From positions 173,855 to 237,854 of the forward strand of contig NZ_BOVL01000012.1 of the NCBI RefSeq assembly GCF_019972155.1: a DNA stretch of 64,000 nucleotides. Direction: 5' to 3'. Below are positions 43,727-53,612 of the stretch, piece after piece. The stretch is from Bradyrhizobium sp. RD5-C2. GTDB lineage: Bacteria > Pseudomonadota > Alphaproteobacteria > Rhizobiales > Xanthobacteraceae. The position numbers and the translations under genes were made by a program. The notes below the pieces were generated by a model that saw only the letters and a list, made by a program, of their open reading frames with translations, was not told the DNA's origin and made no database searches. The stretch's first letter is position 1. Each line of letters opens with the position of its first letter.

Positions 43727-44057
43727 GCCAGGCCTGAACGCGCTTCACCTCTCCCCGCCCTTCCGCGGGGAGAGGTCGAAATTCGCACAGCGAATTTCGG
43801 GTGAGGGGCGAAGCAATACGTCTCGGCACAAGCTGTCCTTCCGACTCGTTCGGATCGCGCGTGCAAATTGAGGCGGCCGTTGCGCGGAGAGAGCCCCTCA
43901 CCCCAACCCTCTCCCCGTAAGAACGGGGAGAGGGAGCAGAAAGCCAAACGGCGGCTTCGGCCGCCGTCTTTGTCTGCTTTTTTGTCTTCTTGGCCAGTGG
44001 GAGGCATCGATGCTAGAACGTACAAATCCTCGACCGATCCATTCCAGGCTAGCATCG
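43727..44057. repeat. Repeat-rich spacer (REP-type element) between gudP and lysR
   Basis: No gene is seen in these 331 bases. There are three perfect hairpins: CCTCTCCCCGC/GCGGGGAGAGG (43748-43775), CGAAATTCG/CGAATTTCG (43777-43799), and CCCTCTCCCCGT/ACGGGGAGAGGG (43907-43934). The first and third are inverted copies of one motif, as in a mobile REP pair. A terminator and LysR-site repeats follow and are listed separately. Confidence 0.7.
43946..43984 (+). terminator. Rho-independent terminator after gudP
   Basis: A perfect 8-bp stem ACGGCGGC/GCCGCCGT closes on a stable TTCG tetraloop and is followed by CTTTGTCTGCTTTTTT. This is the best intrinsic terminator in the window and separates gudP from the LysR gene. 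Confidence 0.75.
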
Positions 44058-44060
44058 ATG
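44005..44060. promoter_or_regulatory. 12-bp inverted repeat at the LysR gene start
   Basis: CATCGATGCTAG (44005-44016) and CTAGCATCGATG (44049-44060) are perfect inverted copies 32 bases apart. The right copy contains the LysR ATG at 44058. Both contain GCATCGAT, which also occurs in the gudP promoter (42305-42312). An autoregulatory LysR site is likely. Confidence 0.55.
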
Positions 44061-44963
44061 TTCGACCTGAACCAGCTCCGCTGTTTCGTCACGGTGGCCG
44101 AGGAATTGCACTTCGGCCGCGCCGCGGCGCGGCTCAACATGACGCAGCCGCCGCTCAGCCGGCAGATCCAGGTTCTCGAGCACATCATCGACGCGCCGCT
44201 GCTGGAGCGCACCAGCCGTTCGGTGCGGCTGACCCCGGCGGGACGCAGCTTCCTGCCCGAGGCGCGGCGCATCCTGAAGCTCGCGGAATCCGCCGCGCAA
44301 GTCGCCCGCCGCATTGCGCTCGGCAAGACCGGCTCGCTCAAGATCGGCTTCACGGCCGCGGCCGCCTACGGCTTCCTGCCCGATCTGATCGCGGCTGCCC
44401 GCTCCCGCCTGCCCGAAGTCGATTTTTCCCTGAAGGAGATGGTGTCCGGCGATCAGTTCGAGGCGCTGACCACCGGACAGATCGATGCCGGTCTGCTGCG
44501 CCCGCCGATCGCGCGGCCGGAATTCGCCAGTCGGCGCGTCGTGGCCGAGCCGCTGCTCGCCGCGATCCCGAAGAAGCATCCGCTGGCCACGGCCGACACC
44601 GTCAGCATCAAGGATTTCGACGACCAGCCCTTCGTGATGTATTCGCCCTATGAGGCGCGCTACTTCCACGACCTGCTGGTGTCGCTGTTCACGCGCGCCG
44701 ACGTGCTGCCGCGCTATGTGCAACATCTCAGCCAGATCCACTCGATCCTCGCCATGGTTCGCGCCGGGCTCGGCGTCGCGATCGTGCCTGAGGCCGCCGC
44801 CAGCCTGAAGATCGCGGACGTCCGGCTGAAGCCGCTGAAGCTGCGCACGCCGGTGCCGGTCGAGCTGTTCATGGTGTGGCGGCGCGATCACGAGAACCAG
44901 TTGCTGCCGTCCTTGATCGATATCGCAACCGAAATCGCGGCGCCGCATCTGCGCGGCGATTGA
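44058..44963 (+). CDS. LysR family regulator of hexarate catabolism
   Basis: The protein has 301 residues from the ATG at 44058. An in-frame start at 44010 would add 16. The N-terminal helix-turn-helix is FGRAAARLNMTQPPLSRQIQ (residues about 20-39), and a type-2 periplasmic-binding-like effector domain follows. It lies between gudP and kdgD, both of which carry the same LysR-type promoter layout, so it probably activates both on sensing glucarate, galactarate or an intermediate. The 12-bp inverted repeat at its start suggests autoregulation. Confidence 0.9.
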   Translation: MFDLNQLRCFVTVAEELHFGRAAARLNMTQPPLSRQIQVLEHIIDAPLLERTSRSVRLTPAGRSFLPEARRILKLAESAAQVARRIALGKTGSLKIGFTAAAAYGFLPDLIAAARSRLPEVDFSLKEMVSGDQFEALTTGQIDAGLLRPPIARPEFASRRVVAEPLLAAIPKKHPLATADTVSIKDFDDQPFVMYSPYEARYFHDLLVSLFTRADVLPRYVQHLSQIHSILAMVRAGLGVAIVPEAAASLKIADVRLKPLKLRTPVPVELFMVWRRDHENQLLPSLIDIATEIAAPHLRGD

Positions 44964-45026
44964 TGCAGATTGTGCATCGCTCGATACCGCGTTTGGCTTG
45001 GACGCGCATCGAAGCATTCCCTAAGA
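44963..45026 (+). promoter_or_regulatory. kdgD operon promoter with LysR-type box
   Basis: ATGCA-GATTG-TGCAT (44963-44977) is a perfect T-N11-A LysR box centred about 63 bases before the expected start. TTGGAC (44998-45003), 17 bases, and CTAAGA (45021-45026) form a sigma-70-like promoter. The segment 44974-45003 matches the gudP promoter at 24 of 30 positions. Confidence 0.7.
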
Positions 45027-45090
45027 ATTCGGCCATGGACGCGCGCTGCTCGCGCATCCCTCATCCCAACATCATTCAAGGAGTGGCGCC

Positions 45091-46032
45091 ATGAGCAAGA
45101 TGACCCCTCGGGAGATGGCCGCGACAATCGGTGGCGGCCTCCTGTCTTTTCCCGTGACCCCGTTCAAGCCGGACTATTCGTTCGACGAGGCGACCTATCG
45201 CGCCAACATGGACTGGCTGTGCGGCTATGACGTCGCCGGCCTGTTCGCCGCCGGCGGCACCGGCGAGTTCTTCTCGCTGACGCCAGCTGAAGTTCCGCAT
45301 GTCGTAAAGATCGCGGTCGAAGAGACCAAGGGCCGCGTGCCCGTGCTGGCCGGCACCGGTTACGGCACCGCGATCGCGCGCGAGATCGCGATTGGCGCCG
45401 AAAAGGCCGGCGCCGACGGCCTCTTGCTGCTGCCACCCTATCTCACCCATGCCGAGCAGGACGGCCTCGCCGCCCATGTCGAGGCGGTGTGTTCGTCGGT
45501 GAAGATCGGCGTCATCGTCTACAACCGCGACAATGCGATTCTGCAACCGGACACGCTGGCGCGCCTCTGCGAGCGCTGCCCGAACCTCGTCGGCTACAAG
45601 GACGGCATCGGCGACATCGAGCTGATGACCCGCGTCTACACCCGGCTCGGCGACCGCCTGACCTATATTGGCGGCCTGCCGACGGCGGAAACCTTTGCGC
45701 TGCCCTATCTCGACATGGGCGTCACAACTTATTCGTCGGCGGTGTTCAACTTCGTGCCGGAATTCGCGACCCAGTTCTACGCCGCGGTGCGCCGGCGCGA
45801 TCATCAGACCATCCATGCAGGCCTGAAGGATTTCATCCTGCCGCTGATCGCGATACGCAATCGCAAGAAGGGTTATGCCGTGTCGATCATCAAGGCCGGC
45901 ATGAAGGTGATCGGCCGCGATTCCGGCCCGGTGCGGCCGCCGCTGACCGATCTCACCGCGCAGGAGATCGCCGAGCTCACGGCGCTGGTGGCGAAGCTGC
46001 CGCAGACCGCGACCCGGCAGGCGGCGGAATAA
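45091..46032 (+). CDS. kdgD: 5-dehydro-4-deoxyglucarate dehydratase
   Basis: The 313-residue DapA-family protein has the [10 protein letters not shown] carboxylate-binding loop (residues 55-64), Tyr144 in VIVYNRD and the Schiff-base Lys170 in GYKDGIGD. It decarboxylates and dehydrates 5-keto-4-deoxyglucarate to 2,5-dioxopentanoate (2-oxoglutarate semialdehyde). An AAGGAG site precedes the ATG. It is the first gene of a four-gene operon with gudD, the semialdehyde dehydrogenase and garD, and thus replaces the aldolase route of enteric bacteria. Confidence 0.95.
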   Translation: MSKMTPREMAATIGGGLLSFPVTPFKPDYSFDEATYRANMDWLCGYDVAGLFAAGGTGEFFSLTPAEVPHVVKIAVEETKGRVPVLAGTGYGTAIAREIAIGAEKAGADGLLLLPPYLTHAEQDGLAAHVEAVCSSVKIGVIVYNRDNAILQPDTLARLCERCPNLVGYKDGIGDIELMTRVYTRLGDRLTYIGGLPTAETFALPYLDMGVTTYSSAVFNFVPEFATQFYAAVRRRDHQTIHAGLKDFILPLIAIRNRKKGYAVSIIKAGMKVIGRDSGPVRPPLTDLTAQEIAELTALVAKLPQTATRQAAE

Positions 46033-46063
46033 GCCGAACGGCAAACGACACAGGGAGGAGCAG

Positions 46064-47419
46064 ATGATTCAAGACATGATCCGCACCGGCTTTGCCGGCG
46101 CCCCCGTCGTCACGGCGATGGAGGTGATCCCGGTCGCCGGCCGCGACGGCATGCTCCTCAATCTGAGCGGCGCACATGCGCCGTTCTTCACCCGCAACCT
46201 CGTTATCCTCACCGACAATTCCGGCCACACCGGCGTCGGCGAGGTGCCGGGCGGCGAGAAGATCCGCAAGACGCTCGAGGACGCCCGCGACCTCGTCGTC
46301 GGCCAGAGCATCGGCGCCTGCAACAACATCCTGGCATCGATGCGCCAGACCTTCGCCGACCGCGACGCCGGCGGCCGCGGCAAGCAGACATTTGACCTGC
46401 GCGTCACCATCCATGCAGTGACCGCGGTGGAATCCGCGCTGCTCGATCTGCTCGGCCAGCATCTCAATCTCCCGGTCGCGGCGCTGCTCGGTGAAGGCCA
46501 GCAGCGCGCGAGCGTCGAGACGCTCGGCTATCTGTTCTTCGTCGGCGACCGCAAGAAGACCAGCCTTCCTTATGTGGAGGGTGAGACCGGCAAGCCCGAC
46601 TGGTTCAACCTGCGCCATCAGGTGGCGATGACGCCGGAGGCGATCGTGCGCCTCGCCGAGGCGACGCAGGCGCATTACGGCTTTGCCGATTTCAAGCTCA
46701 AGGGCGGCGTGCTCGCGGGCGAGGAGGAGATCGAGGCCGTCACCGCAATTGCAAAACGCTTTCCGAACGCGCGCGTGACGCTCGACCCGAACGGCGCCTG
46801 GTCGCTGGACGAGGCGATCCGGCTTTGCAGCAACATGCATGGCGTGCTCGCCTATGCCGAGGACCCCTGCGGCGCCGAGGCCGGCTTCTCCGGCCGCGAG
46901 ATCATGGCCGAGTTCCGCCGCGCGACGGGACTGCCGACCGCGACCAACATGATCGCGACCGACTGGCGCCAGCTCAGCCACGCGCTGCGGCTAGGGGCGG
47001 TCGACATTCCGCTCGCCGATCCGCATTTCTGGACCATGCAGGGCTCGGTGCGGGTGGCGCAGACCTGCCGCGACAACGGCCTCACCTGGGGCTCGCACTC
47101 CAACAACCATTTCGACATTTCGCTGGCGATGTTCACCCATGTCGGCGCCGCCGCGCCCGGCAAGGTGACCGCGATCGACACCCACTGGATCTGGCAGGAC
47201 GGCCAGGCGTTGACCAGGGAGCCGCTGCAGATCAACGGCGGCAAGATCGCGATCCCGGATCGGCCGGGCCTCGGCATCGAGCTCGATCGCGGTGCCATCG
47301 AGGCGGCGAACGCGCTATACAAGCAGCATGGCCTCGGCGCCCGCGACGACGCGCTGGCCATGCAGTTCCTGATCCCGGGGTGGACGTTCGACGACAAGCG
47401 TCCCTGCCTCGTGCGCTAA
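46064..47419 (+). CDS. gudD: Glucarate dehydratase
   Basis: The 451-residue enolase-superfamily enzyme has the KLKGG motif (K211 and K213), metal ligands D241 and E266 and N295, and H345 in [11 protein letters not shown]. This set marks glucarate dehydratase of the mandelate racemase subgroup. It dehydrates D-glucarate (and L-idarate) to 5-keto-4-deoxyglucarate, the substrate of KdgD. AGGAGGAG precedes the ATG, 31 bases after the kdgD stop. Confidence 0.96.
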   Translation: MIQDMIRTGFAGAPVVTAMEVIPVAGRDGMLLNLSGAHAPFFTRNLVILTDNSGHTGVGEVPGGEKIRKTLEDARDLVVGQSIGACNNILASMRQTFADRDAGGRGKQTFDLRVTIHAVTAVESALLDLLGQHLNLPVAALLGEGQQRASVETLGYLFFVGDRKKTSLPYVEGETGKPDWFNLRHQVAMTPEAIVRLAEATQAHYGFADFKLKGGVLAGEEEIEAVTAIAKRFPNARVTLDPNGAWSLDEAIRLCSNMHGVLAYAEDPCGAEAGFSGREIMAEFRRATGLPTATNMIATDWRQLSHALRLGAVDIPLADPHFWTMQGSVRVAQTCRDNGLTWGSHSNNHFDISLAMFTHVGAAAPGKVTAIDTHWIWQDGQALTREPLQINGGKIAIPDRPGLGIELDRGAIEAANALYKQHGLGARDDALAMQFLIPGWTFDDKRPCLVR

Positions 47420-47436
47420 CAAGAAAGGTTGGAAAC

Positions 47437-48885
47437 ATGACCGCTCACCAGAAGAACTTCATCGCCGGCGAATGGGTCGACGGAACAAGCATTACGCGGG
47501 ACATCAATCCCTCCAACACGGCCGACGTGGTCGGCGAATACGCCAAGGCCGACAAGGCGCAGGCCGAAAAGGCTATCGCCGCGGCGAAGGCCGCCTTCCC
47601 GGCCTGGGCGCGCTCGACGCCGCAGGAGCGCTTTGACGCGCTGACCAAGATCTCCGTCGAAATCCTCGCCCGCAAGGAAGAGCTCGGCCGCCTGCTGGCG
47701 CGCGAGGAAGGCAAGACGCTCCCCGAGGGCATCGGCGAGGTGGCGCGCGCCGGGCAGATCTTTGCGTTCTTTGCCGGCGAGGCGCTGCGGCTGATGGGCG
47801 AGAAGGGCGCGTCGGTGCGCCCCGGTCTCGATGTCGAGATCACCCGCGAGCCGGTCGGCGTCATCGGCATGATCACGCCGTGGAATTTCCCGATCGCGAT
47901 CCCGGCCTGGAAGATCGCGCCTGCGCTCTGCTACGGCAATTCCGTGGTGTTCAAGCCGGCCGAGCTGGTGCCGGGCTCCGCGCACGCGCTGTCCGAGATC
48001 ATCGCGCGCTCCGGGATTCCGGCCGGCGTGTTCAACCTCGTGGTCGGCTCGGGCTCGGTGGTCGGCCAGACCCTGCTCGATCATCCCGATGTCGCCGCGA
48101 CCTCGTTCACTGGGTCGGTTCAGACCGGCCGCAAGATCGCGCAGGCTTGCGTGCTCTCCAATCCGATGAAGAAGTTCCAGCTCGAGATGGGCGGCAAGAA
48201 CCCGCTGGTCGTGCTCGACGACGCCGACGTCAAGGTCGCGGTCGAGGTCGCCGTCAACGGCGCCTATTTCTCGACCGGCCAGCGCTGCACGGCGTCTTCG
48301 CGCCTGATCGTCACCGCGGGGATTCACGACCGCTTCGTCGCCGCGATGACCGAGCGGATGAAGGGGCTTTCGGTGGACGACGCGCTGAAGAGCGGCGTGC
48401 ATGTCGGCCCTGTGGTCGACCAGAGCCAGCTCGACCAGGACCTCCGCTACATCAAGATCGGTCAGGACGAAGGCGCCCGCCTGCACTGGGGCGGCGAGCT
48501 GTTGAACCGCGAGACGCCCGGCTTCTATCTGCAGCCGGCGCTGTTCACCGAGGCGAACAACCAGATGCGGATCGCCCGCGAAGAGATTTTTGGCCCGGTC
48601 GCCTGCGTGATCCGCGCCAAGGATTATGAGGAGGCGCTGGCGATCTCCAACGACACCGAGTTCGGCCTCGCCTCGGGCATCTGCACGTCAAGCCTGAAAT
48701 ACGCCTCGCATTACAAGCGCAACAGCGAGGCCGGCATGGTGATGGTCAATCTGCCGACCGCCGGCGTCGACTATCACGTGCCGTTCGGCGGACGCAAAGG
48801 CTCGAGCTACGGCGCGCGCGAACAAGGCGCCTATGCCCGCGAGTTCTACACCACGGTGAAGACGGCTTACACGTTCCCGGGTTGA
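47437..48885 (+). CDS. 2-oxoglutarate semialdehyde dehydrogenase (aldehyde dehydrogenase family)
   Basis: The 482-residue NAD(P)-dependent aldehyde dehydrogenase has PWNFPIAIP at the cofactor site, the catalytic Glu in LEMGGKNP and the catalytic Cys in STGQRCTASS. Its position after kdgD and gudD identifies the substrate as 2,5-dioxopentanoate, oxidised to 2-oxoglutarate for the TCA cycle. It begins 17 bases after the gudD stop. Specificity is inferred from the operon rather than read from the sequence. Confidence 0.92.
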   Translation: MTAHQKNFIAGEWVDGTSITRDINPSNTADVVGEYAKADKAQAEKAIAAAKAAFPAWARSTPQERFDALTKISVEILARKEELGRLLAREEGKTLPEGIGEVARAGQIFAFFAGEALRLMGEKGASVRPGLDVEITREPVGVIGMITPWNFPIAIPAWKIAPALCYGNSVVFKPAELVPGSAHALSEIIARSGIPAGVFNLVVGSGSVVGQTLLDHPDVAATSFTGSVQTGRKIAQACVLSNPMKKFQLEMGGKNPLVVLDDADVKVAVEVAVNGAYFSTGQRCTASSRLIVTAGIHDRFVAAMTERMKGLSVDDALKSGVHVGPVVDQSQLDQDLRYIKIGQDEGARLHWGGELLNRETPGFYLQPALFTEANNQMRIAREEIFGPVACVIRAKDYEEALAISNDTEFGLASGICTSSLKYASHYKRNSEAGMVMVNLPTAGVDYHVPFGGRKGSSYGAREQGAYAREFYTTVKTAYTFPG

Positions 48886-48890
48886 AATGC

Positions 48891-48975
48891 GTAGGGTGGG
48901 TTAGCGTCAGCGTAACCCACCATCGGCACCGCACATCAAACATGGCGGGTTACGCCTTCGGCTAACCCGCCCTAC
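48891..48975. repeat. REP-type paired hairpin before garD
   Basis: GGTGGGTTA/TAACCCACC (48895-48903 with 48913-48921) and GGCGGGTTA/TAACCCGCC (48944-48952 with 48963-48971) form two hairpins. The outermost GTAGGG and CCCTAC also pair. It sits inside the operon between the dehydrogenase and garD and may tune downstream expression. Confidence 0.65.
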
Positions 48976-48991
48976 AACTTCCGGAGTCCCC

Positions 48992-50530
48992 ATGGACCAG
49001 TCGATCGGCGCGCAGGAGCCCCGCTACATCAAGCTCAACACGCGCGACAATGTCGCGATCGTCGTGAATGATTTCGGCTTGCCTGCCGGCTCGCGTTTCG
49101 CCTGTGGCCTGACGCTGCGCGCCATCGTGCCGCAGGGCCACAAGACGGCGCTGGAAGACATCGCCGAGGGCGCGCCAATCATCCGCTATGGTGAGGTGAT
49201 CGGCCATGCGCTGTCGCCGATCCTGGCCGGCGAATGGGTCGACGAGGCGCGCATCCGCATGCCCGACGCGCCGCCGCTCGATCAGCTCGAGATCGCAACC
49301 GCGGTGCCGCCGGCGCTGCCGCCGCTCGAAGGCTTTACGTTCGAGGGCTTTCGCAATCTCGACGGCTCGGTCGGCACCAAGAACATCCTCGGCATCTCCT
49401 CCTCCGTGCAATGCGTCAAGGGCACGATGGAGTATGCCGTCAAGCGCATCCGCGCCGAGTTGCTGCCGAAATATCCCAATGTCGACGACGTCGTGCCACT
49501 GACCCATGCCTATGGCTGCGGCGTCGCAATTACGGCGCCCGACGCCGTGGTGCCGATCCGCACCCTGCAGAACCTCGCGCTCAATCCGAATTTCGGCGGC
49601 GAGATCCTCGTCATTGGCCTCGGCTGCGAGAAGCTCGCGCCGGAACGGCTGGTGCCCGAAGGCGTCAGCGATGCCATCGTGCGGATGCAGGACGAAGCCT
49701 TTGACGGCTTCGGCGCCATCGTCGATGCCATCATGACCCAGGCCGAGACCCGCCTGAAGGTGCTCAACGCCCGCACGCGCGAGACCTGCCCGGCCGCCGA
49801 TCTCGTGATCGGCCTGCAATGCGGCGGCAGCGATGCGTTCTCCGGCGTTACCGCGAACCCCGCGGTCGGCTTCGCCGCGGACCTCTTGGTTCGCGCCGGC
49901 GCGACCGTGATGTTCTCGGAAGTGACCGAGGTGCGCGACGCGATCCAGCTTCTGACCCGCCGCGCCGTCAATGAGGATGTCGGCCGCGCGCTGATCCGCG
50001 AGATGGCCTGGTATGACGCCTATCTCGCCCGCGGCGGCGCCGACCGCAGCGCCAACACCACGCCGGGCAACAAGAAGGGCGGGCTTGCCAACATCGTCGA
50101 GAAGTCACTCGGCTCGATCGTGAAATCTGGCTCCGGCCCGATCGCGGGCGTGCTGTCGCCGGGCGAGAAGGCGCGGCAGAAGGGCATGCTGTTTGCCGCA
50201 ACCCCGGCCAGCGACTTCATCTGCGGCACCTTGCAACTCGCCTCCGGCATGACCTTGCAGGTGTTCACGACAGGCCGCGGCACGCCCTATGGCCTTGCCG
50301 CCGCGCCCGTCATCAAGGTCGCGACCCGCAGCGAGCTGGCGCGGCGCTGGAAGGACCTGATCGATTTCGACGCCGGCTGCATCGCGACCGGCGAGAAGAC
50401 CATCGAGGAAACCGGCTGGGACCTGTTCCGCCTGATCCTCGACGTCGCGAGCGGGCGGACCAAACCGTGGTCGGACCGCTGGGGCATCCACAACGATCTC
50501 GCGCTGTTCAACCCGGCACCGGTGACCTAG
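48992..50530 (+). CDS. garD: Galactarate dehydratase (UxaA/GarD family)
   Basis: The 512-residue protein has an N-terminal SAF-like domain (residues about 10-95) and a large UxaA-type C-terminal domain ([41 protein letters not shown]). The length and the hexarate operon support galactarate dehydratase over altronate dehydratase. It converts galactarate to 5-keto-4-deoxyglucarate, merging with the GudD branch at KdgD. It is separated from the dehydrogenase gene by a REP-type element. Confidence 0.9.
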   Translation: MDQSIGAQEPRYIKLNTRDNVAIVVNDFGLPAGSRFACGLTLRAIVPQGHKTALEDIAEGAPIIRYGEVIGHALSPILAGEWVDEARIRMPDAPPLDQLEIATAVPPALPPLEGFTFEGFRNLDGSVGTKNILGISSSVQCVKGTMEYAVKRIRAELLPKYPNVDDVVPLTHAYGCGVAITAPDAVVPIRTLQNLALNPNFGGEILVIGLGCEKLAPERLVPEGVSDAIVRMQDEAFDGFGAIVDAIMTQAETRLKVLNARTRETCPAADLVIGLQCGGSDAFSGVTANPAVGFAADLLVRAGATVMFSEVTEVRDAIQLLTRRAVNEDVGRALIREMAWYDAYLARGGADRSANTTPGNKKGGLANIVEKSLGSIVKSGSGPIAGVLSPGEKARQKGMLFAATPASDFICGTLQLASGMTLQVFTTGRGTPYGLAAAPVIKVATRSELARRWKDLIDFDAGCIATGEKTIEETGWDLFRLILDVASGRTKPWSDRWGIHNDLALFNPAPVT

Positions 50531-50733
50531 GCCCGTCGTCATTGCCCGGTGCGCAATTGCGCACCTGAGGGCGCGCCGCTTGGCGCGAGCCCGGGATCCA
50601 TTTATCTCGAGATGCGGTTCGATGGATTCCGGGCTCGACGCTTACGCGTCGCCCCGGAATGACGGCAGAAGAATGAAAGTCCGCCGCGACGACGTCAGCG
50701 GCAGACTTTCATCTTCACGCCAAGCAAGCGCGA
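50531..50733. repeat. REP-type palindromic repeat after garD
   Basis: This gap holds no gene. It starts with CGTCATTGCCCGG and near 50650-50663 has the complementary CCCCGGAATGACGG, with GCGCAATTGCGC and further nested palindromes between. The layout is that of the large palindromic repeats common in Bradyrhizobium spacers. Confidence 0.65.
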
Positions 50734-50991
50734 TCAGTCGTCGTCGTGATGGATCACGGTCTTGCTGCGATTGCCGAACTCGTCCTGCTTCTTGATCACC
50801 GTGGTCCGGTCACTGCGCGGCTCACGCTCCTTGATCACGGTGGTGCGGTCACGATCGCGGTCGCGATATTCATGCGACTCGCCGACGGTCACGCCGGCGC
50901 CGACGGGACCGGCACGAACACCGATTTCATCGGCGAATGCAGGCGATGCGATTGCGGTCACCATGGCCGCGGCAAACAGATACTTTCTCAT
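50734..50991 (-). CDS. Small secreted protein with TVI repeats
   Basis: The 85-residue protein has a signal peptide (MRKYLFAAAMVTAIASPAFA) leaving about 65 residues. The mature part is highly charged and contains three spaced TVIK/TVIH units (RTTVIKERE, RTTVIKKQD, KTVIHHDD) with Arg/Asp pairs between them. It looks disordered or metal/anion-binding. I recognise no family. GGAGGAGAGA lies upstream of the ATG. Confidence 0.7.
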   Translation of the reverse strand: MRKYLFAAAMVTAIASPAFADEIGVRAGPVGAGVTVGESHEYRDRDRDRTTVIKEREPRSDRTTVIKKQDEFGNRSKTVIHHDDD

Positions 50992-51195
50992 AATGTCTCT
51001 CCTCCTCGAGTGGCGATGTGGAGGAGGAACGTCGGGTGCGACAAACCGTTCCTATGTCGCACGCTCCAGCGCAGATGTGGAATGCGCAGGGAACCTCGCT
51101 GAACAGGCATTCACCTGTGTGGCGAAATGCTCATGTTCCACGCGTTGAATAGCCCGATTTGATGGCCCACGTCCTCATCAACAGGAGGACATTCC
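50992..51195. other. Spacer between two small genes
   Basis: This divergent spacer is about 200 bases. I see no gene, repeat or clear palindrome. Both flanking genes have good ribosome-binding sites, so promoters for both directions are expected here. Confidence 0.4.
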
Positions 51196-51399
51196 ATGAA
51201 GCAATCGCAGCACTTCCTCGACAATGCGGAGAACTGCGCGCAGCTTGCCGAGCGCGCGGACGACGAGCCGACCTACAACCGCTACAAGCGCATGGAAGCG
51301 GCATGGCGCGCGCTGGCCAAGGAGCAGGATTGGCTCGACGGCGAGACCTCACCGTCGGAACCGCAGCGCGAACTCTCCGCCGTGCCCCCTCGACCATGA
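51196..51399 (+). CDS. Small cytoplasmic protein, function unknown
   Basis: The 67-residue protein is preceded by AGGAGGAC, a strong ribosome-binding site. The first 45 residues are predicted helical, with heptad-like spacing (FLDNAENCAQLAERA, RYKRMEAAWRALAKEQ). The tail is Pro/Ser-rich. It may be a small regulatory or stress protein, but no family is recognised. It is convergent with the molybdenum hydroxylase genes. Confidence 0.65.
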   Translation: MKQSQHFLDNAENCAQLAERADDEPTYNRYKRMEAAWRALAKEQDWLDGETSPSEPQRELSAVPPRP

Positions 51400-51452
51400 A
51401 CCCTTGGCCGTGAACTCTCACCGATGCATCGCGGCCTTCGTGGCCGCGATGC

Positions 51453-53612
51453 TTAGACCTCCTCGATCGGCAGCTTTCTGATGCGCCGCCCGGTCGCCGC
51501 GAAGATCGCATTGGTTACCGCCGGCGCAACGATCGCCGTGGCGGCCTCGCCGAGGCCTCCGGGATTTTCGGTGCTCGGCACGATGTGCGTCTCGATCCGC
51601 GGAACTTCGTCGATCCGCATCGGCGGATAGCTGTCGAAATTGGACTGTTGGACTCGGCCGTCCTTGATGGTGATCGCGCCGCGCAGCGCCGCTGTCAGCC
51701 CGAAGATCGTGCCGCTCTGCACCTGTGCCTCGATCATGCTCGGGGTCACGGCGATACCGCAGTCCACCGCGCAGACAATCCGCTCGACCTTGACCTTGCC
51801 GTTTGCATCGACCGCGACTTCGGCGACCTGCGACAGATAGCTGCCGAACGCGAACTGCAGCGAGATGCCGCGCGCCTTGCCGGCCGGCATCGTCTGCCCC
51901 CAGCCGGCCTTGTCAGCGGCAAGGTTCAACACCGCGAGCGCGCGCGGATTGTTTGACAAGAGGCGGCGCCGGTAGTCGACGGGGTCCTGCCTGGCCGCGA
52001 ACGCCAGCTCGTCGATGAAGCTCTCGACGATGAACACGTTGTGGACCGGACCAACCCCGCGCCAGAAGCCGGTCGTGATGCTGGCCGGATCGACGCGCAC
52101 ATAGTCGACCAGGATGTTGGGAAACGCATAGGGCGGCTCGGCGGCGCCCTCCACCGCGTCGAAGTCCAGCCCGTTCTTGAACAGCGGCGGCGCAAAGCGC
52201 GCTACCACCGACGAGCCGCAGACCCGATGGTGCCACGCGACCGGATTGCCTGATATGTCGACCGCAGCCGATATCCGGTCGTAGTAATAGGGCCGGTAGA
52301 TATCGTGCTGGATATCCTCCTCGCGGCTCCAGATCACCTTGACCGGGCCATCGACATGCTTGGCGATCTTGACGGCGAGCAGCGTGCCGTCGGGCTCGAG
52401 CCGCCGCCCAAAGCCGCCGCCGAGAAACTGGTTGTGCAGAATGACCGCGTCCTTCGGCAGTCCGGTCAATGCAGCCACCCTGCTCTGCGTCGTCGTCGGC
52501 ACCTGGGTGCCGACCCAGATCTCGCAGGTGTCCTTGCGGAGGTGGACCGTGCAGTTCATCGGCTCCATCGCAGCGTGCGCCAGGAACGGCAGTTCGTAGA
52601 CGGCATCGAACCGCCGCGCAGCCTTGGCAAAGGCCTGCTCGACATTGCCGTCGTTCCGCGCGATGACGCCCGGCGTCTCCGATCCAGCCTTGAGCTGCGC
52701 GACGATGCCCTGGCTATTGATCTGCGCATTCGGACCGTCGTCCCACTGGATCGCCGCGGCCTCCAATCCTTTCTTCGCCGCACCGGTGTGGTCGGCAACG
52801 ACGGCGACGGCCTCATCGATCGCGACGACCTGGCGGACGCCCTTGACCGCCAGCGCCGCGGCCTGGTTCACCTGCTTCGGCTTGCCGCCACCGACCGGCG
52901 AGATCGCAATCGCAGCAAACTTCATCCCCGGCACGATCGCATCGATGCCAAATTGCGTGCGGCCGCTGACCTTGCCGGCGGCCTCCAGCCGCTTCGGCGA
53001 AGTGCCGATCAGCGTGAACTGACCGGGCGCCTTCAGCTTGATCTGGTCGAGTGCCGGCGGCTTGATCTGCGCCGCCGCCAGCGCGACCTCGCGATAGGCC
53101 AGCGAGCGCTGGCCCGAGGGATCGCGGATCACGCCGTCCTTTGCGGTGCATTGGGCCGGATCGACCTTCCAGCGCTGCGCCGCCGCGGTCACCAGCATGA
53201 TGCGCGCCCCCGCGCCCGCCTGGCGCAGCGGCAGCCAGAAGCCGCGGGTCGAGGCCGACAGGCCGGTCGACTGCTCATGCAGGATCGGATTGGCATAGAG
53301 CGCGTTATTCGGCGGTGCGTGCTCGGGCACGATGCTGTCGAGCTTCACCTCGAGTTCCTCGGCGAGCAGCATCGCAAGCGAAGTGTAGGTGCCCTGCCCC
53401 ATCTCAACCATTGGAATGGTGAGATGGATGCGTCCGTCCGGCTCGATGCGAACGAAGCCGTTCAGCGCCGCGCTCTCGGTACCCGCGGCTTCGGATCGGC
53501 CCGGCACGACAAAGCCGAGCGCGAGGCCGCCGGCCGCGGTCGCGCTTGCCTTCAGGAAGGCGCGGCGCGACAGCGCAGCCGAGTCCACGCGATGAGCAAA
53601 GGTTAGCGTCAT
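51453..53612 (-). CDS. Molybdenum hydroxylase large subunit (isoquinoline 1-oxidoreductase beta-like)
   Basis: The 719-residue xanthine-dehydrogenase-family subunit has a Tat signal ([20 protein letters not shown]). Two aldehyde-oxidase-type molybdopterin domains follow, with [12 protein letters not shown] and the catalytic Glu in [11 protein letters not shown] near the C-terminus. Tat export with a separate 2Fe-2S subunit is the IorAB or aldehyde-dehydrogenase (YagR-like) pattern. It oxidises an N-heterocycle or an aldehyde in the periplasm. Its ATG overlaps the stop of the iron-sulfur subunit. No cytochrome subunit is adjacent. Confidence 0.92.
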   Translation of the reverse strand: MTLTFAHRVDSAALSRRAFLKASATAAGGLALGFVVPGRSEAAGTESAALNGFVRIEPDGRIHLTIPMVEMGQGTYTSLAMLLAEELEVKLDSIVPEHAPPNNALYANPILHEQSTGLSASTRGFWLPLRQAGAGARIMLVTAAAQRWKVDPAQCTAKDGVIRDPSGQRSLAYREVALAAAQIKPPALDQIKLKAPGQFTLIGTSPKRLEAAGKVSGRTQFGIDAIVPGMKFAAIAISPVGGGKPKQVNQAAALAVKGVRQVVAIDEAVAVVADHTGAAKKGLEAAAIQWDDGPNAQINSQGIVAQLKAGSETPGVIARNDGNVEQAFAKAARRFDAVYELPFLAHAAMEPMNCTVHLRKDTCEIWVGTQVPTTTQSRVAALTGLPKDAVILHNQFLGGGFGRRLEPDGTLLAVKIAKHVDGPVKVIWSREEDIQHDIYRPYYYDRISAAVDISGNPVAWHHRVCGSSVVARFAPPLFKNGLDFDAVEGAAEPPYAFPNILVDYVRVDPASITTGFWRGVGPVHNVFIVESFIDELAFAARQDPVDYRRRLLSNNPRALAVLNLAADKAGWGQTMPAGKARGISLQFAFGSYLSQVAEVAVDANGKVKVERIVCAVDCGIAVTPSMIEAQVQSGTIFGLTAALRGAITIKDGRVQQSNFDSYPPMRIDEVPRIETHIVPSTENPGGLGEAATAIVAPAVTNAIFAATGRRIRKLPIEEV

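Noticed and set aside
43748-43934. CRISPR array
   Set aside because: The hairpins are two inverted copies of one motif, not regularly spaced direct repeats.
46825-48885. Long upstream extension of the aldehyde dehydrogenase frame through gudD
   Set aside because: The extension is low-complexity out-of-frame gudD. The true start at 47437 has aldehyde dehydrogenase sequence immediately.
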